DNA of 64,000 bases from Halegenticoccus soli. GTDB lineage: Archaea > Halobacteriota > Halobacteria > Halobacteriales > Haloferacaceae. This document shows positions 26,423 to 34,764 of this stretch, piece by piece; position 1 is the first letter of the stretch; each line of letters starts with the position of its first letter. The notes under the pieces are model-generated. The model did no database searches and was not told the DNA's origin. It saw only the letters and a list, made by a program, of their open reading frames with translations. Both the position numbers and the translations under genes were made by a program. Location of the stretch: positions 1 to 64,000 of the forward strand of contig NZ_PEND01000002.1 in the NCBI RefSeq assembly GCF_002844195.1. Reading direction: 5' to 3'.

Positions 26423-27762
26423 TCGCCGCGGTTCAGCTGTCGCCGGTAGACGGTCGCCGGCTCGTCATGTTCCGGCGCGTGGCGGTGACAGAGGCTCGCG
26501 CGCCCGGATCCGCTCACGCGGTAGTGATCGGGGCGCTCCGTGTCGCACTCGCTCCCGAACTCGGACAGGAGGTACCGGCGCGCCTCCGCCTCCTTGTTCG
26601 CCCTGACGTACGCCGCCGCCTCGTCGACGTGCGCCTCGATCTCGGCCGGCACGTCGACGTCGCCGAACAGCTCCCCGCGGATCTCGTCGATGTCGGTGTA
26701 GCGCGTCTCCATCCCGAGCAGTTCGCGCGCCCGATCGGAGAGCGACCGCTCGGCCCGCGAGCGCTCCCTGAGGACCTCCCGGAGCACCTCGATGCGCTCC
26801 CAGAGCTCCTCGTCCACGTCGGCGTACTTCTCGGGCCGTATCTTCACCGGACACCGCGTGCTGAACGGGCAGCCGGCCGGCGGGTCGCGCGGGCTCGGCG
26901 GCGTGCCCCGCAGGGTGATCCGCTCCTTCTCGCTCGTCGGATCCGGCTCCGGGATCGCGGACAACAGCGCGTGGGTGTACGGGTTCGCCGGGTCGTCGAA
27001 CAGCTCCTCCGCCGGTCCGAGCTCCATGATGTTGCCCAGGTACATGACGGCGACGCGGTCGCAGATGTGCCGGACGACCGCGAGGTCGTGGGCGATGAAC
27101 AGGTAGGTGAGTCCGAACTCCTCCTGAAGGTCCTCCAGCAGGTTCAGAATCTTCGCCTGGACGGAGACGTCGAGGGCGGAGACGGGCTCGTCGAGGACGA
27201 TGAACTCGGGTTCGAGCGCGAGCGCGCGGGCGATCCCGATCCGCTGGCGCTGCCCGCCCGAGAACTGGTGCGGGTAGCGGTAGTAGTGTTCGGGTCGGAG
27301 GCCGACCGTCTCCAGGAGCTCGCGGACGCGGGCGCGCCGCTCCGGCGGCGTCTTCCAGTCGTGCACGTCGAGCGGCTCGCGGATGATCTCGCCGACCGTC
27401 ATCCGGTCGTTGAGGCTGGATTCCGGGTCCTGGAACACCATCTGCGTGTTCCGCCGCCACTCCTTCAGCTCGGCGCCGGAGAGCGTCGTCGCGTCGCGGC
27501 CGTCGAACAGCACCTCGCCGTCCGTCGCGCGTTCGAGTTGCACCAGCGTCCGACCGAGCGTCGTCTTCCCGCAGCCGGACTCGCCGACGAGTCCCAGGGT
27601 CTCGCCGCGCTCGATCTCGAAGCTGACGCCGTCGACGGCCTTCACCGGCTCGCCGCCGAACAGGCTGCCGTCGTCGTAGTACTTCTTGAGCCCCCTGACC
27701 TCGATGAGCGTCTCGCCGGATCTCCGCGCCGATTCGCCCTCGACCGTCGCCTGCTCGCTCAC
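26419..27762 (-). CDS. dppF: Oligopeptide/dipeptide ABC transporter ATPase (DppF type)
   Basis: 447 residues. Walker [10 protein letters not shown] near residue 60, signature [15 protein letters not shown] near 167, Walker [13 protein letters not shown] near 187, then the C-terminal oligo/dipeptide domain with the Cys-rich CPFSTRCPV motif. It powers uptake of peptides together with DppD. The last 120 residues are an extra acidic/basic extension beyond the family's usual end. ATG 27762 overlaps the dppD stop (ATGA). Confidence 0.92.
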   Translation of the reverse strand: MSEQATVEGESARRSGETLIEVRGLKKYYDDGSLFGGEPVKAVDGVSFEIERGETLGLVGESGCGKTTLGRTLVQLERATDGEVLFDGRDATTLSGAELKEWRRNTQMVFQDPESSLNDRMTVGEIIREPLDVHDWKTPPERRARVRELLETVGLRPEHYYRYPHQFSGGQRQRIGIARALALEPEFIVLDEPVSALDVSVQAKILNLLEDLQEEFGLTYLFIAHDLAVVRHICDRVAVMYLGNIMELGPAEELFDDPANPYTHALLSAIPEPDPTSEKERITLRGTPPSPRDPPAGCPFSTRCPVKIRPEKYADVDEELWERIEVLREVLRERSRAERSLSDRARELLGMETRYTDIDEIRGELFGDVDVPAEIEAHVDEAAAYVRANKEAEARRYLLSEFGSECDTERPDHYRVSGSGRASLCHRHAPEHDEPATVYRRQLNRGE

Positions 27763-29108
27763 GCGGAATCACCTCGTTCGCCGTTTCTCGACTCGTGAAG
27801 CGACACCGCCGCCTCCCGACTCTCGTCCTCGGGGTAGAGCAGGCAGGCCGCGGTGTGGTCGCGCGCGCCGTCCGCCACGTCGACCGGCACCGGGTGGACG
27901 CGGTCGCACTCGTCGAACGCCTTCGGACAGCGCGGCGCGAACCGGCAGTACGTCGGCTCCTCGTTCGGCGTCGGCACCTCGCCCTCGATGGTGCGCAGGC
28001 GCTCGTCCCGCCCCTGCGTTCCGGGAATCGACTCTAGGAGCCCCCGCGTGTACGGGTGCTTCGGCCGCTCGAACAGCTCGACGACCGGCGCGCTCTCGAC
28101 GATCTCGCCCGCGTACATCACGTTCACGCTGTCCGCGATCTCCGCGATGACGCCCATGTCGTGGGTGATGAACATGATCGCCAGGTCGCGCTCCTCCTGG
28201 AGGTCCCGGAGGAGTTCGAGGATCTGCGCCTGGATCGTCACGTCGAGCGCGGTCGTCGGCTCGTCGCAGATGAGCACCTCCGGATCGCAGGCGAGCGCCA
28301 TGGCGATCACCGCCCGCTGGCGCATCCCGCCGGAGAACTCGTGGGGGTACTCTCTCACCCGCCGCCCGGCGTCGGGGATGCCGACGGCTTCGAGGAGGTC
28401 GATCGCCTCGCGCGTCGCGTCGCTCCCCGTCAGCCCCCGGTGAAGGCGCAGCGCCTCCTTGATCTGGTTGCCGACGGTGTACACCGGGTTGAGGCTCGTG
28501 AGCGGGTCCTGGAACACCATGGCGATGTCGCCGCCGCGGAGCTTCCGAAGGGCCTTCTCCGGCGCTCTGACGACGTCGACGTACCCCCTCGTGATCTCGC
28601 CGTCCCGGCGCTCTTCGACGACGACGAAGTCGTCCTCGCCGATCGCCCCCTCGCGCTCTTCGGGAGCGAGGTCGCTCACGTCCGCCGTGCGCCCGCCGAA
28701 CTTCGAGGCGAACCGGCGGACGGCGTCGGGATCTCGGAACCGTACGCTCCCCCGGAGAACGCGCCCCGGCGACTCGACGAGCCCCATGATGGTCCGGGCG
28801 GTGACGCTCTTGCCCGAGCCGGACTCGCCGACGACGCCGACCGTCTCGCCGCGGCGGATGTCGAAGCTCACGCCGTCGACCGCGCGGATGACCTCCTTGT
28901 CCGTGAAGAATGCGGTTCGGACGCCGTCGACTTCGAGCAGGGGCTCGCCGTCGGCGTCGCCACGTGCGGTAGACGGCGCTGCGACAGCCGACTCGTCGTC
29001 ACCCCTCGCCGGTGGCTGTGCCGGCTCGCCGTTACCCCTCGCCGACGACCGAGTCGGCTCGTCGCTGCCCCTCGCCGGCGATCGTGCCGGCTCGTCGCTT
29101 CCCGCCAT
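27759..29108 (-). CDS. dppD: Oligopeptide/dipeptide ABC transporter ATPase (DppD type)
   Basis: 449 residues. Residues 1-50 are a disordered tail with an 11-residue repeat ([33 protein letters not shown]). The ATPase follows: Walker A GESGSGKS near 90, signature [16 protein letters not shown], Walker [13 protein letters not shown], and the C-terminal Cys motif [15 protein letters not shown]. An insert between Walker A and the Q-loop ([18 protein letters not shown]) is larger than in bacterial DppD. It pairs with DppF on the DppB/DppC permease. ATG 29108 overlaps the dppC stop by one base. Confidence 0.92.
   Translation of the reverse strand: MAGSDEPARSPARGSDEPTRSSARGNGEPAQPPARGDDESAVAAPSTARGDADGEPLLEVDGVRTAFFTDKEVIRAVDGVSFDIRRGETVGVVGESGSGKSVTARTIMGLVESPGRVLRGSVRFRDPDAVRRFASKFGGRTADVSDLAPEEREGAIGEDDFVVVEERRDGEITRGYVDVVRAPEKALRKLRGGDIAMVFQDPLTSLNPVYTVGNQIKEALRLHRGLTGSDATREAIDLLEAVGIPDAGRRVREYPHEFSGGMRQRAVIAMALACDPEVLICDEPTTALDVTIQAQILELLRDLQEERDLAIMFITHDMGVIAEIADSVNVMYAGEIVESAPVVELFERPKHPYTRGLLESIPGTQGRDERLRTIEGEVPTPNEEPTYCRFAPRCPKAFDECDRVHPVPVDVADGARDHTAACLLYPEDESREAAVSLHESRNGERGDSA
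29001..29099 (-). repeat. 33-bp coding tandem repeat in dppD
   Basis: Three consecutive 33-bp units encode the 11-residue repeat in the N-terminal tail of DppD; a fourth, degenerate unit follows. Units differ by several bases, so it is not a very recent expansion. Confidence 0.75.
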
Positions 29109-30841
29109 TATCCGCCACCCCCTGCCGCGACGACAGCTTCGTCGGCGGCGTCGCCGCCGCCCGCGCTCTGCGGGTCGATCGCGTCGCGGACGCCGTCGCC
29201 GAAGGCGTTGAACGCCGTCACGACGATCACGACCAGGATCCCGGGGATGGTCGAGATGTGCCACGAGACGGTCGCGATGTACGACCGCCCGTCGCTCACC
29301 GCGCGACCCCACTCGGGCGTGGGCGCGCTGACGCCGACGCCGAGGAACGACAGCGCGGCCGTCGCGATGATGATCCCGCCGAGCGTGAGCGACGCGTACA
29401 CGAGCAGGTAGCCGATGATGTACGGGGCCATGTGCTTTTTCATCGTGACGTGCGGCCGCTGGCCGAAGCTCCGCGCCGCGTCGATCCACTCCTGCTCCGA
29501 AACCTGCAGCGCCGGGCCGCGAACCGCGCGCCAGAGGAACGGCCAGGTGGTGGCCCCGAAGATGAGCGCGAGCAACAGCCCGCCGCTGTACACCTCCGAC
29601 AGCCACGTTTCGGCGAACACCACCGACAGCAGGATGATGAGGAGCAGCCGCGGGAGCGACTGGATCGAGTCGCTCACGATGACGGCGAGGAGGTCGGCAA
29701 CTCCCTTGTAGTAGGCCGTGACCAGCGCGAGCACCGCCGCGATGAGTCCGCTCATCCCGAGCGCGAGGATGCCGATGAAGAGCGAGACGCGCGCGCCGGC
29801 GGCCATGAAGGTGAAGAGGTCCTTCCCGGAGACGAGCGTCCCGAACGGGTGGAACCTGTCGTACTCGTCGTACTGCATGACGCCGACGTTCCGATCGGGG
29901 TTGCCGGCGGAGGAGGATCCGAGGTTCGCGTCGCCGACCGTGATCGTCGCCGTCCCGCCCGCGGCCTCGTCCCAGTACGTCAGTTCGTGCGAGTACGGGT
30001 TCATGATGTTCCGCTCGACGGTGGTGGGGCCGATCGGGGGCGCGAACACCGCGAAGACGACGAACATGAACACCACGACGAAGCCGAAGAGCCCCCAGTA
30101 GTGGTTGCGGAAGCGGTCGACCATGTCGTCGCGGGGGGTCCAGTCCGCGTAGCGGTAGTGCTCGCGGAAGACGTTGTACCCGCGCCAGGCCCACGCGAGG
30201 AGGGCGAAGGCGTACGCGTACACCAGGGCGACCCGGAGCGCCCACGCGACCGCGGGCGGGAGGCCGAGGAACGGCCCGACCCACCCCCGATCGGGGTGCT
30301 CGTACCCCTGATTGGGGATGAGCTCTCTGGTGAGAAGCGTCGGGAGCGGCTGGATCGCGTGGACGCCGACGAGTCCGACGAGCAGCGCGATCCCGCCGAT
30401 CACGGCTCCGCGCGGCGAGCCCCGTGCGACGCCGGTGCCGACGAGCGCGAGCGCGGCCAAAAGCGCGAGGGCGGTGACGGCGATCGTCGCGTTCCCCCCG
30501 AGCGCGATGCCGAGTTCGACCGCGACCAGGAGCGAGAGCGCGCCGCCCCCGGCCGCCCGGAGCGATCCCTCGCGCCAGTAGTGTGCGAACCCGATCCCGG
30601 CGACGACGGCCGCGGACGCCAGCAGGACGAACCCGACGGCACCCGCGGGAAGCCCGAGTGCGCCGGCGGGCCGCTCGTAGAGGTCGGCCCACGGAACCGG
30701 GCTGGTGAGCGACTCGGCGAGCGCCCCGAACTCCAGCGCGAGCAGGACTGCGAACCCGGCGACCCAGACGAGCGCCGGGCGCGGGTTCGCGGCGATTCGA
30801 TCGACGAGCGGCGCGTCCTCGGAGGGTGATGTGTCACTCAT
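29108..30841 (-). CDS. dppC: Peptide ABC transporter permease (DppC type) with long N-terminal extension
   Basis: 577 residues, nearly twice the usual length. Residues 1-260 add several membrane segments (LVWVAGFAVLLALEFGALA, LLVAVELGIALGG and others). The usual permease follows, with YNVFREHYRYADWTPRDDMVDRF, a periplasm-facing loop, and the binding-protein-dependent transport domain (FIGILALGMSGLIAAVLAL, EWIDAARSFGQRPHVTMKKHM coupling helix). It forms the membrane channel with DppB. ATG 30841 is 4 nt after the dppB stop. Confidence 0.9.
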   Translation of the reverse strand: MSDTSPSEDAPLVDRIAANPRPALVWVAGFAVLLALEFGALAESLTSPVPWADLYERPAGALGLPAGAVGFVLLASAAVVAGIGFAHYWREGSLRAAGGGALSLLVAVELGIALGGNATIAVTALALLAALALVGTGVARGSPRGAVIGGIALLVGLVGVHAIQPLPTLLTRELIPNQGYEHPDRGWVGPFLGLPPAVAWALRVALVYAYAFALLAWAWRGYNVFREHYRYADWTPRDDMVDRFRNHYWGLFGFVVVFMFVVFAVFAPPIGPTTVERNIMNPYSHELTYWDEAAGGTATITVGDANLGSSSAGNPDRNVGVMQYDEYDRFHPFGTLVSGKDLFTFMAAGARVSLFIGILALGMSGLIAAVLALVTAYYKGVADLLAVIVSDSIQSLPRLLLIILLSVVFAETWLSEVYSGGLLLALIFGATTWPFLWRAVRGPALQVSEQEWIDAARSFGQRPHVTMKKHMAPYIIGYLLVYASLTLGGIIIATAALSFLGVGVSAPTPEWGRAVSDGRSYIATVSWHISTIPGILVVIVVTAFNAFGDGVRDAIDPQSAGGGDAADEAVVAAGGGG

Positions 30842-30845
30842 GGTG

Positions 30846-31883
30846 TTACCTCTCGTACCCCACTCGCGGGTCGATGATCGTGTACAGGAAGTCCTGCAGG
30901 ATGTTGACGACGACGAGCAGGAGGATGAAGATGAACATCAGCGAACCGACCAGCGGCAGGTCGCCCTGCGTGATGGCCTGGAAGAACAGGTAGCCCAGCC
31001 CGTTGATCCCGAACACGGTTTCGACGATGACCGACCCGCCGATGAGCAGGAACGCCTCGCCGGTGATGATCGGCACGAGGGGGATGAGCGCGTTGCGGAA
31101 GACGTGCTTCCAGACGATGCTCCGCCGCGGGACGCCCTTGGCGCGAGCGGTCTCGACGTAGTTCGAGTTAATCGTCTCCAGCACCGCCGTCCGGCCGATG
31201 CGCATCTCGTTGCCCATCGACGCCGACCCGAGGACGACCGCCGCGGGGGCGATCTTCTTCAGCGCGGCGAGGAAGTCGGGCCACGTGTCGCCGGGCGCGG
31301 TTAGCAGCCGCAGCGGATCGGAGAAGAAGCCGAGGTCGGGCGGTCCGATGATGTTCGTCTGCGGCCCGAGGTTGATCCACGCGCCGCCGAACGGCCCCGA
31401 GAGGCCGAGCGCCCCGACGAGGATGATGGCGAGCCAGAAGTTCGGCATCGCCCGCCAGACGATGCCGCCGAAGGAGGCGAGGTAGTCCGAGGGAGTGTTC
31501 GGGTGCAGTCCGGCGTAAAAGCCGAGCGGAATCCCGACGAACAGGGCGATGAGCACGGACCAGAAGCCGAGCCAGATGGTCCGGGGCGCGAAGAGCAGGA
31601 TGAGGTCGTACGCGTCGGTGTCCGGGTTGATCACCCACGACTGCCCCAGATCGAAGGTGAACAGGCTCACCATGAAGTCGATGTACTGCTCCCAGAGGGG
31701 CTTGTTCAAGCCGAGGTTCTCCTGAATTCGGTTGTACGCCTGCGGGGAGCCGGTCGGGCCGAGGATCGCGCTCACCGGGTCGAGCGGCCCGGCGCGGAGG
31801 ATGAGGAACGTGATCGTCGTCCCGAAGATGACGACCGGCACGGCGAGCAGGAGCCGTCGGAGGAAGTACCCCCAGCGGCTCAT
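30846..31883 (-). CDS. dppB: Peptide ABC transporter permease (DppB type)
   Basis: 345 residues with six membrane segments. It starts MSRWGYFLRRLLLAVPVV and has the typical ETARAKGVPRRSIVWKHVFR coupling helix (EAA loop) near 240 and the C-terminal FLYTIIDPRVGYER. Forms the peptide-import channel with DppC. ATG 31883 is about 150 nt after the dppA stop, so it belongs to the dppA-B-C-D-F operon. Confidence 0.93.
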   Translation of the reverse strand: MSRWGYFLRRLLLAVPVVIFGTTITFLILRAGPLDPVSAILGPTGSPQAYNRIQENLGLNKPLWEQYIDFMVSLFTFDLGQSWVINPDTDAYDLILLFAPRTIWLGFWSVLIALFVGIPLGFYAGLHPNTPSDYLASFGGIVWRAMPNFWLAIILVGALGLSGPFGGAWINLGPQTNIIGPPDLGFFSDPLRLLTAPGDTWPDFLAALKKIAPAAVVLGSASMGNEMRIGRTAVLETINSNYVETARAKGVPRRSIVWKHVFRNALIPLVPIITGEAFLLIGGSVIVETVFGINGLGYLFFQAITQGDLPLVGSLMFIFILLLVVVNILQDFLYTIIDPRVGYER

Positions 31884-32036
31884 ACTGCCCTCCGACGAGG
31901 CGGCGCGTCGCTTATCATCGTTGAGATTTCTTTTGAATTACCGTGGTTATATCTTGCGTTACGGTTCGCGCGATTCTTTCGCCAACGGAAAACGCACATT
32001 TCGAAGCGCCCCCGAAACGGGGCGACGTCGCCGGGT

Positions 32037-33881
32037 TCAGTTCCGATCGCCGAGCGTCGTCGTGTTGAGCTTCATCCGGCTGAAGCCCCCGCCGCCGAAC
32101 TTCGGCATGTCTACCCACTGGTAGTTGAACAGCTGGTCCATCCGGTGGTAGACGGGCAGGAGGACGACGTCCTGCCAGTTCGCCTCCTCCATCTGGACGT
32201 AGGCCTCGTTGCGCGCCGCTTCGGCCTGGTCGGTCGGCTCGGGGTTGTTCGCGATCCGCTCCCACGCCTGCTGGGCGCGCCGGGAGGCTTCGGTGCCCTG
32301 CCAGTCGACGTAGGCACCCTTGGCCCCGCCCTCCTGGGAGGTGACCGTGAGCTCCGGCACGAGGTTCTGCAGGAAGTTGTCCGGCGCCGGCCAGTCCATG
32401 ATCCACCCGAGCGAGTACGCCTGGAGGTTGCCCTCGCGGCCGCGCTGGAGCAGCGTCGCGAACGGCGCTTCCTCCAGCTGCATGTCGATGTAAGCGCTCG
32501 CGAGCTGGTCGCGCAGGATCTGCCCGATCTGCTGCCAGCTCGGGTCCTCGTAGGTGGTGAAGGTGAGCTGGTAGCGGTTGCTCTCGCTGTAACCGGCCTC
32601 CTCCATGACCTGCCGGGCCTTGTCGAGCTGGGTCTCGTTGTACCCGTAGGGGTAGTTGTTCTTCGCGTGCTGGTCGTACGCCTTCGCGCCGTCGGGGTAG
32701 ATGTTCGGCGGCGTGAAGTGGTACGCCCCCTCGCCGCGACCCTTGAACACCTGGTCGATCGCCGTCTTCTGGTTGAGCGCGTAGGCGGCGGCCTTGCGGA
32801 CGGCCGGCTCGTCGACGTTCTTCTGGTTGAACGCGATGTAGAAGGTGTTGATCGTCGCGACGCCGACGTAGTCGACGGTCGTCCCGTCGAGGTCGTAGGT
32901 GCCGACCTCGCGGCCCTTCTCGTCGGTGTTCTCGACGTTGAGGTTGTTCGGGTTGTACTTCGCGGTCGGGATGGCGAACGCGTCGGCGTTCTTGTTCCGG
33001 GCGTACGAGTAGGAGGCGTCAGCGTCCTCGATGATCTGCCAGCGGACACCGTCGACTTTCGCCGCCTCGCCGTGGTAGTCGCCGTACTTGTCGAGGATCG
33101 CCTCGGTGTTGGTCTGCCACTTGCGGAACTCGAACGGACCGCAACCGATCGGGTTCTTCGTGGCGAACTCCTGGTGTTTCATCTGGCCGTCGTACCCCTC
33201 GATGTCGCCGACGATCCCCTCGGGAATCACCGCGAAGGAGGAGTACGCCAGCATCGGGATCGTGGAGGCGAACGGCGTCTCCAGCTCCATTTCGAGGGTG
33301 TAGTCGTCCGGCGCGTTGAGCGCGAGCGAGCCGGGCTTGTACTGCTCTTCCTCCTCGCCGTCGTCGTTCGTGACGGTCTGCGTCTCGTGTTTGACGCCGA
33401 GCGAGTCGAGGATGAAGTACTGGCGGCGGGAGTTCGACGACTGCGCGAGCCGCTCGAACGAGTAGATGAAGTCCTGCGCCGTGACCTCGCTGCCGTCGTG
33501 GTACTTCACGCCCTGTTTGATGTTGAACGTGTAGGTGGTGAAGTCCTCGGAGGTCTGGTAGTCCTCCGCGAGCAGCGCCTCGGCGGCGATGTCGCCGTTC
33601 GGATAGTTCGTCAGGCCGTCGAACAGCTGCTGAATGACCCGTCCGGAGGCGGTGTCCGTCGCCTTGATCGGGTCCAGCGTGGTCATCGTCGAGTTGATGA
33701 GCTGGAGGTAGTTCTCCCCGACCTGGGTCCCCTGGCGGCCCCCGCCGCCGCTCTGGTTGCCGTCGTTTCCGCCGTCGCCGTCGCCGTCGTCGCCGGTGCA
33801 GCCGGCGATCGCCGCCGCCGCGGCCGCGCCGCCGGTCGCCTGCAGGAATCGGCGGCGTGAGAGGTTGTTACTGTCTGTCAT
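32037..33881 (-). CDS. dppA: Peptide-binding lipoprotein of the ABC importer
   Basis: 614 residues, family 5 solute-binding protein. The N-terminus has a Tat motif (SRRRFLQ at 8-14) and a lipobox with Cys28 (AIAGC), then an acidic Gly/Asp linker. The mature protein has the family's blocks: DGLTNYPNGDIAAEALLAE, TFNIKQGVKYHDGSEVTAQDF, and AYALNQKTAIDQVF. It is anchored outside the cell and hands peptides to DppB/DppC. Start ATG 33881 has AAGGAGGAG 6 nt upstream and a TATA box about 30 nt upstream. Confidence 0.94.
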   Translation of the reverse strand: MTDSNNLSRRRFLQATGGAAAAAAIAGCTGDDGDGDGGNDGNQSGGGGRQGTQVGENYLQLINSTMTTLDPIKATDTASGRVIQQLFDGLTNYPNGDIAAEALLAEDYQTSEDFTTYTFNIKQGVKYHDGSEVTAQDFIYSFERLAQSSNSRRQYFILDSLGVKHETQTVTNDDGEEEEQYKPGSLALNAPDDYTLEMELETPFASTIPMLAYSSFAVIPEGIVGDIEGYDGQMKHQEFATKNPIGCGPFEFRKWQTNTEAILDKYGDYHGEAAKVDGVRWQIIEDADASYSYARNKNADAFAIPTAKYNPNNLNVENTDEKGREVGTYDLDGTTVDYVGVATINTFYIAFNQKNVDEPAVRKAAAYALNQKTAIDQVFKGRGEGAYHFTPPNIYPDGAKAYDQHAKNNYPYGYNETQLDKARQVMEEAGYSESNRYQLTFTTYEDPSWQQIGQILRDQLASAYIDMQLEEAPFATLLQRGREGNLQAYSLGWIMDWPAPDNFLQNLVPELTVTSQEGGAKGAYVDWQGTEASRRAQQAWERIANNPEPTDQAEAARNEAYVQMEEANWQDVVLLPVYHRMDQLFNYQWVDMPKFGGGGFSRMKLNTTTLGDRN

Positions 33882-33907
33882 CTGACTCCTCCTTTTTGAT
33901 GTGCTCT

Positions 33908-33916
33908 GATAAATTT
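33908..33916 (-). promoter_or_regulatory. TATA box of the dpp operon
   Basis: Minus-strand GTAAATTTATC region, 27-35 nt before the dppA ATG; a strong Shine-Dalgarno AAGGAGGAG also lies 6 nt before the ATG, which is unusual among mostly SD-less genes here. Confidence 0.6.
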
Positions 33917-34120
33917 ACCGTATTCGAATCGTATTTGACAGTCGCCTTCTCGGCCGCAGATCCGTCTCGAACGCGATACGACATGGTATCTCGTTCCGAG
34001 TTCGGCCGTAAGTATTCGTCGTAGGCTGAAATCCGGATTTCACCTATCCTCGCTCGTCTCCCGGCGACCGACCGCTGTCGTTTCGACGGCCTTATGTGGA
34101 TGTGATAGAAATTCGCATAC

Positions 34121-34285
34121 ATGGCGACGGACACAACGGCCGCGAACGTGTCGAGCCCCGAGGTCATGGCCTCGGTGAACCCCTCTCCCTGCGGGGACGA
34201 GCTCGTCATCGCGGACATCACGTGCGACGACGCCTGGCTGTCCGTTCGAGCCGACGACGCGCCCGTACTTCCCGACTGGCGATAG
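34121..34285 (+). CDS. Small haloarchaeal protein, 54 aa
   Basis: 54 residues (MATDTTAANVSSPEVMAS). The core DELVIADITCDDAWLSV and the ending VLPDWR match a small protein family I recall from many haloarchaea (DUF7556-type). Two cysteines (24 and 35) are present. A TATA-like CCTTATGTGG lies 22-32 nt before the ATG. No function known. It precedes the PPC-domain gene on the same strand, with a T-run between them that could act as terminator or as that gene's TATA element. Confidence 0.75.
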   Translation: MATDTTAANVSSPEVMASVNPSPCGDELVIADITCDDAWLSVRADDAPVLPDWR

Positions 34286-34322
34286 GCGAGCTTTTTTGTT
34301 CCGGTCGCACGTTCACCGCCAC

Positions 34323-34742
34323 ATGAACTACCGCGAGGTCACACAGAGCCGGGAGTTCCTCGCGCGTCTCGAGCACGGTGCCGACTGGCGCGAGGAGATC
34401 GAGGAGTTCGCGTCGCGCGAGGGAATCGAGTCGGCCTGGTTCGCCGCGATGGGCGCGGTGCAGGACGCGGAACTGTGGTACTACGACCAGGACGACAAGG
34501 AGTACCGGTCGGTCACGTTCGACGAACCCCTCGAAGTGGCCTCCTGCGTCGGCAACGTCGCGCTGCTCGACGGCGAGCCGTTCGCGCACACGCACGTCAC
34601 CCTGTCGCGGCGGAGCGGGCAGACGCTCGCCGGCCACCTCAACGCGGCCACCGTCTTCGCGGGCGAGGTGTACCTCCGGAGCTTCGAGGAGCCGCTGGAG
34701 CGCTCCCGCGACGACGTGACGGATCTCGACCTCTGGCTGTGA
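34323..34742 (+). CDS. PPC (PCC/DUF296)-domain protein
   Basis: 139 residues forming one PPC domain. Starts MNYREVTQSREFLARLEHG; has the family motifs WFAAMGAVQDAELWYY and the metal-binding HTHVTLSRRSGQTLAGHL, where the two His and a further His could bind zinc, then the ending DLDLWL. PPC proteins are trimers; plant members bind DNA through AT-hooks, but none is present here. It lies 22 nt before polC, as in other haloarchaea, and is probably co-transcribed with it. Role unknown. Confidence 0.85.
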   Translation: MNYREVTQSREFLARLEHGADWREEIEEFASREGIESAWFAAMGAVQDAELWYYDQDDKEYRSVTFDEPLEVASCVGNVALLDGEPFAHTHVTLSRRSGQTLAGHLNAATVFAGEVYLRSFEEPLERSRDDVTDLDLWL

Positions 34743-34764
34743 TCGCGACGACGGGGACGCAGGC

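Noticed and set aside
33868-33984. A 38-residue minus-strand frame before dppA (MSYRVRDGSAAEKATV start)
   Set aside because: It overlaps the dppA promoter and start codon and has no recognised family; a TATA box and Shine-Dalgarno for dppA lie inside it.
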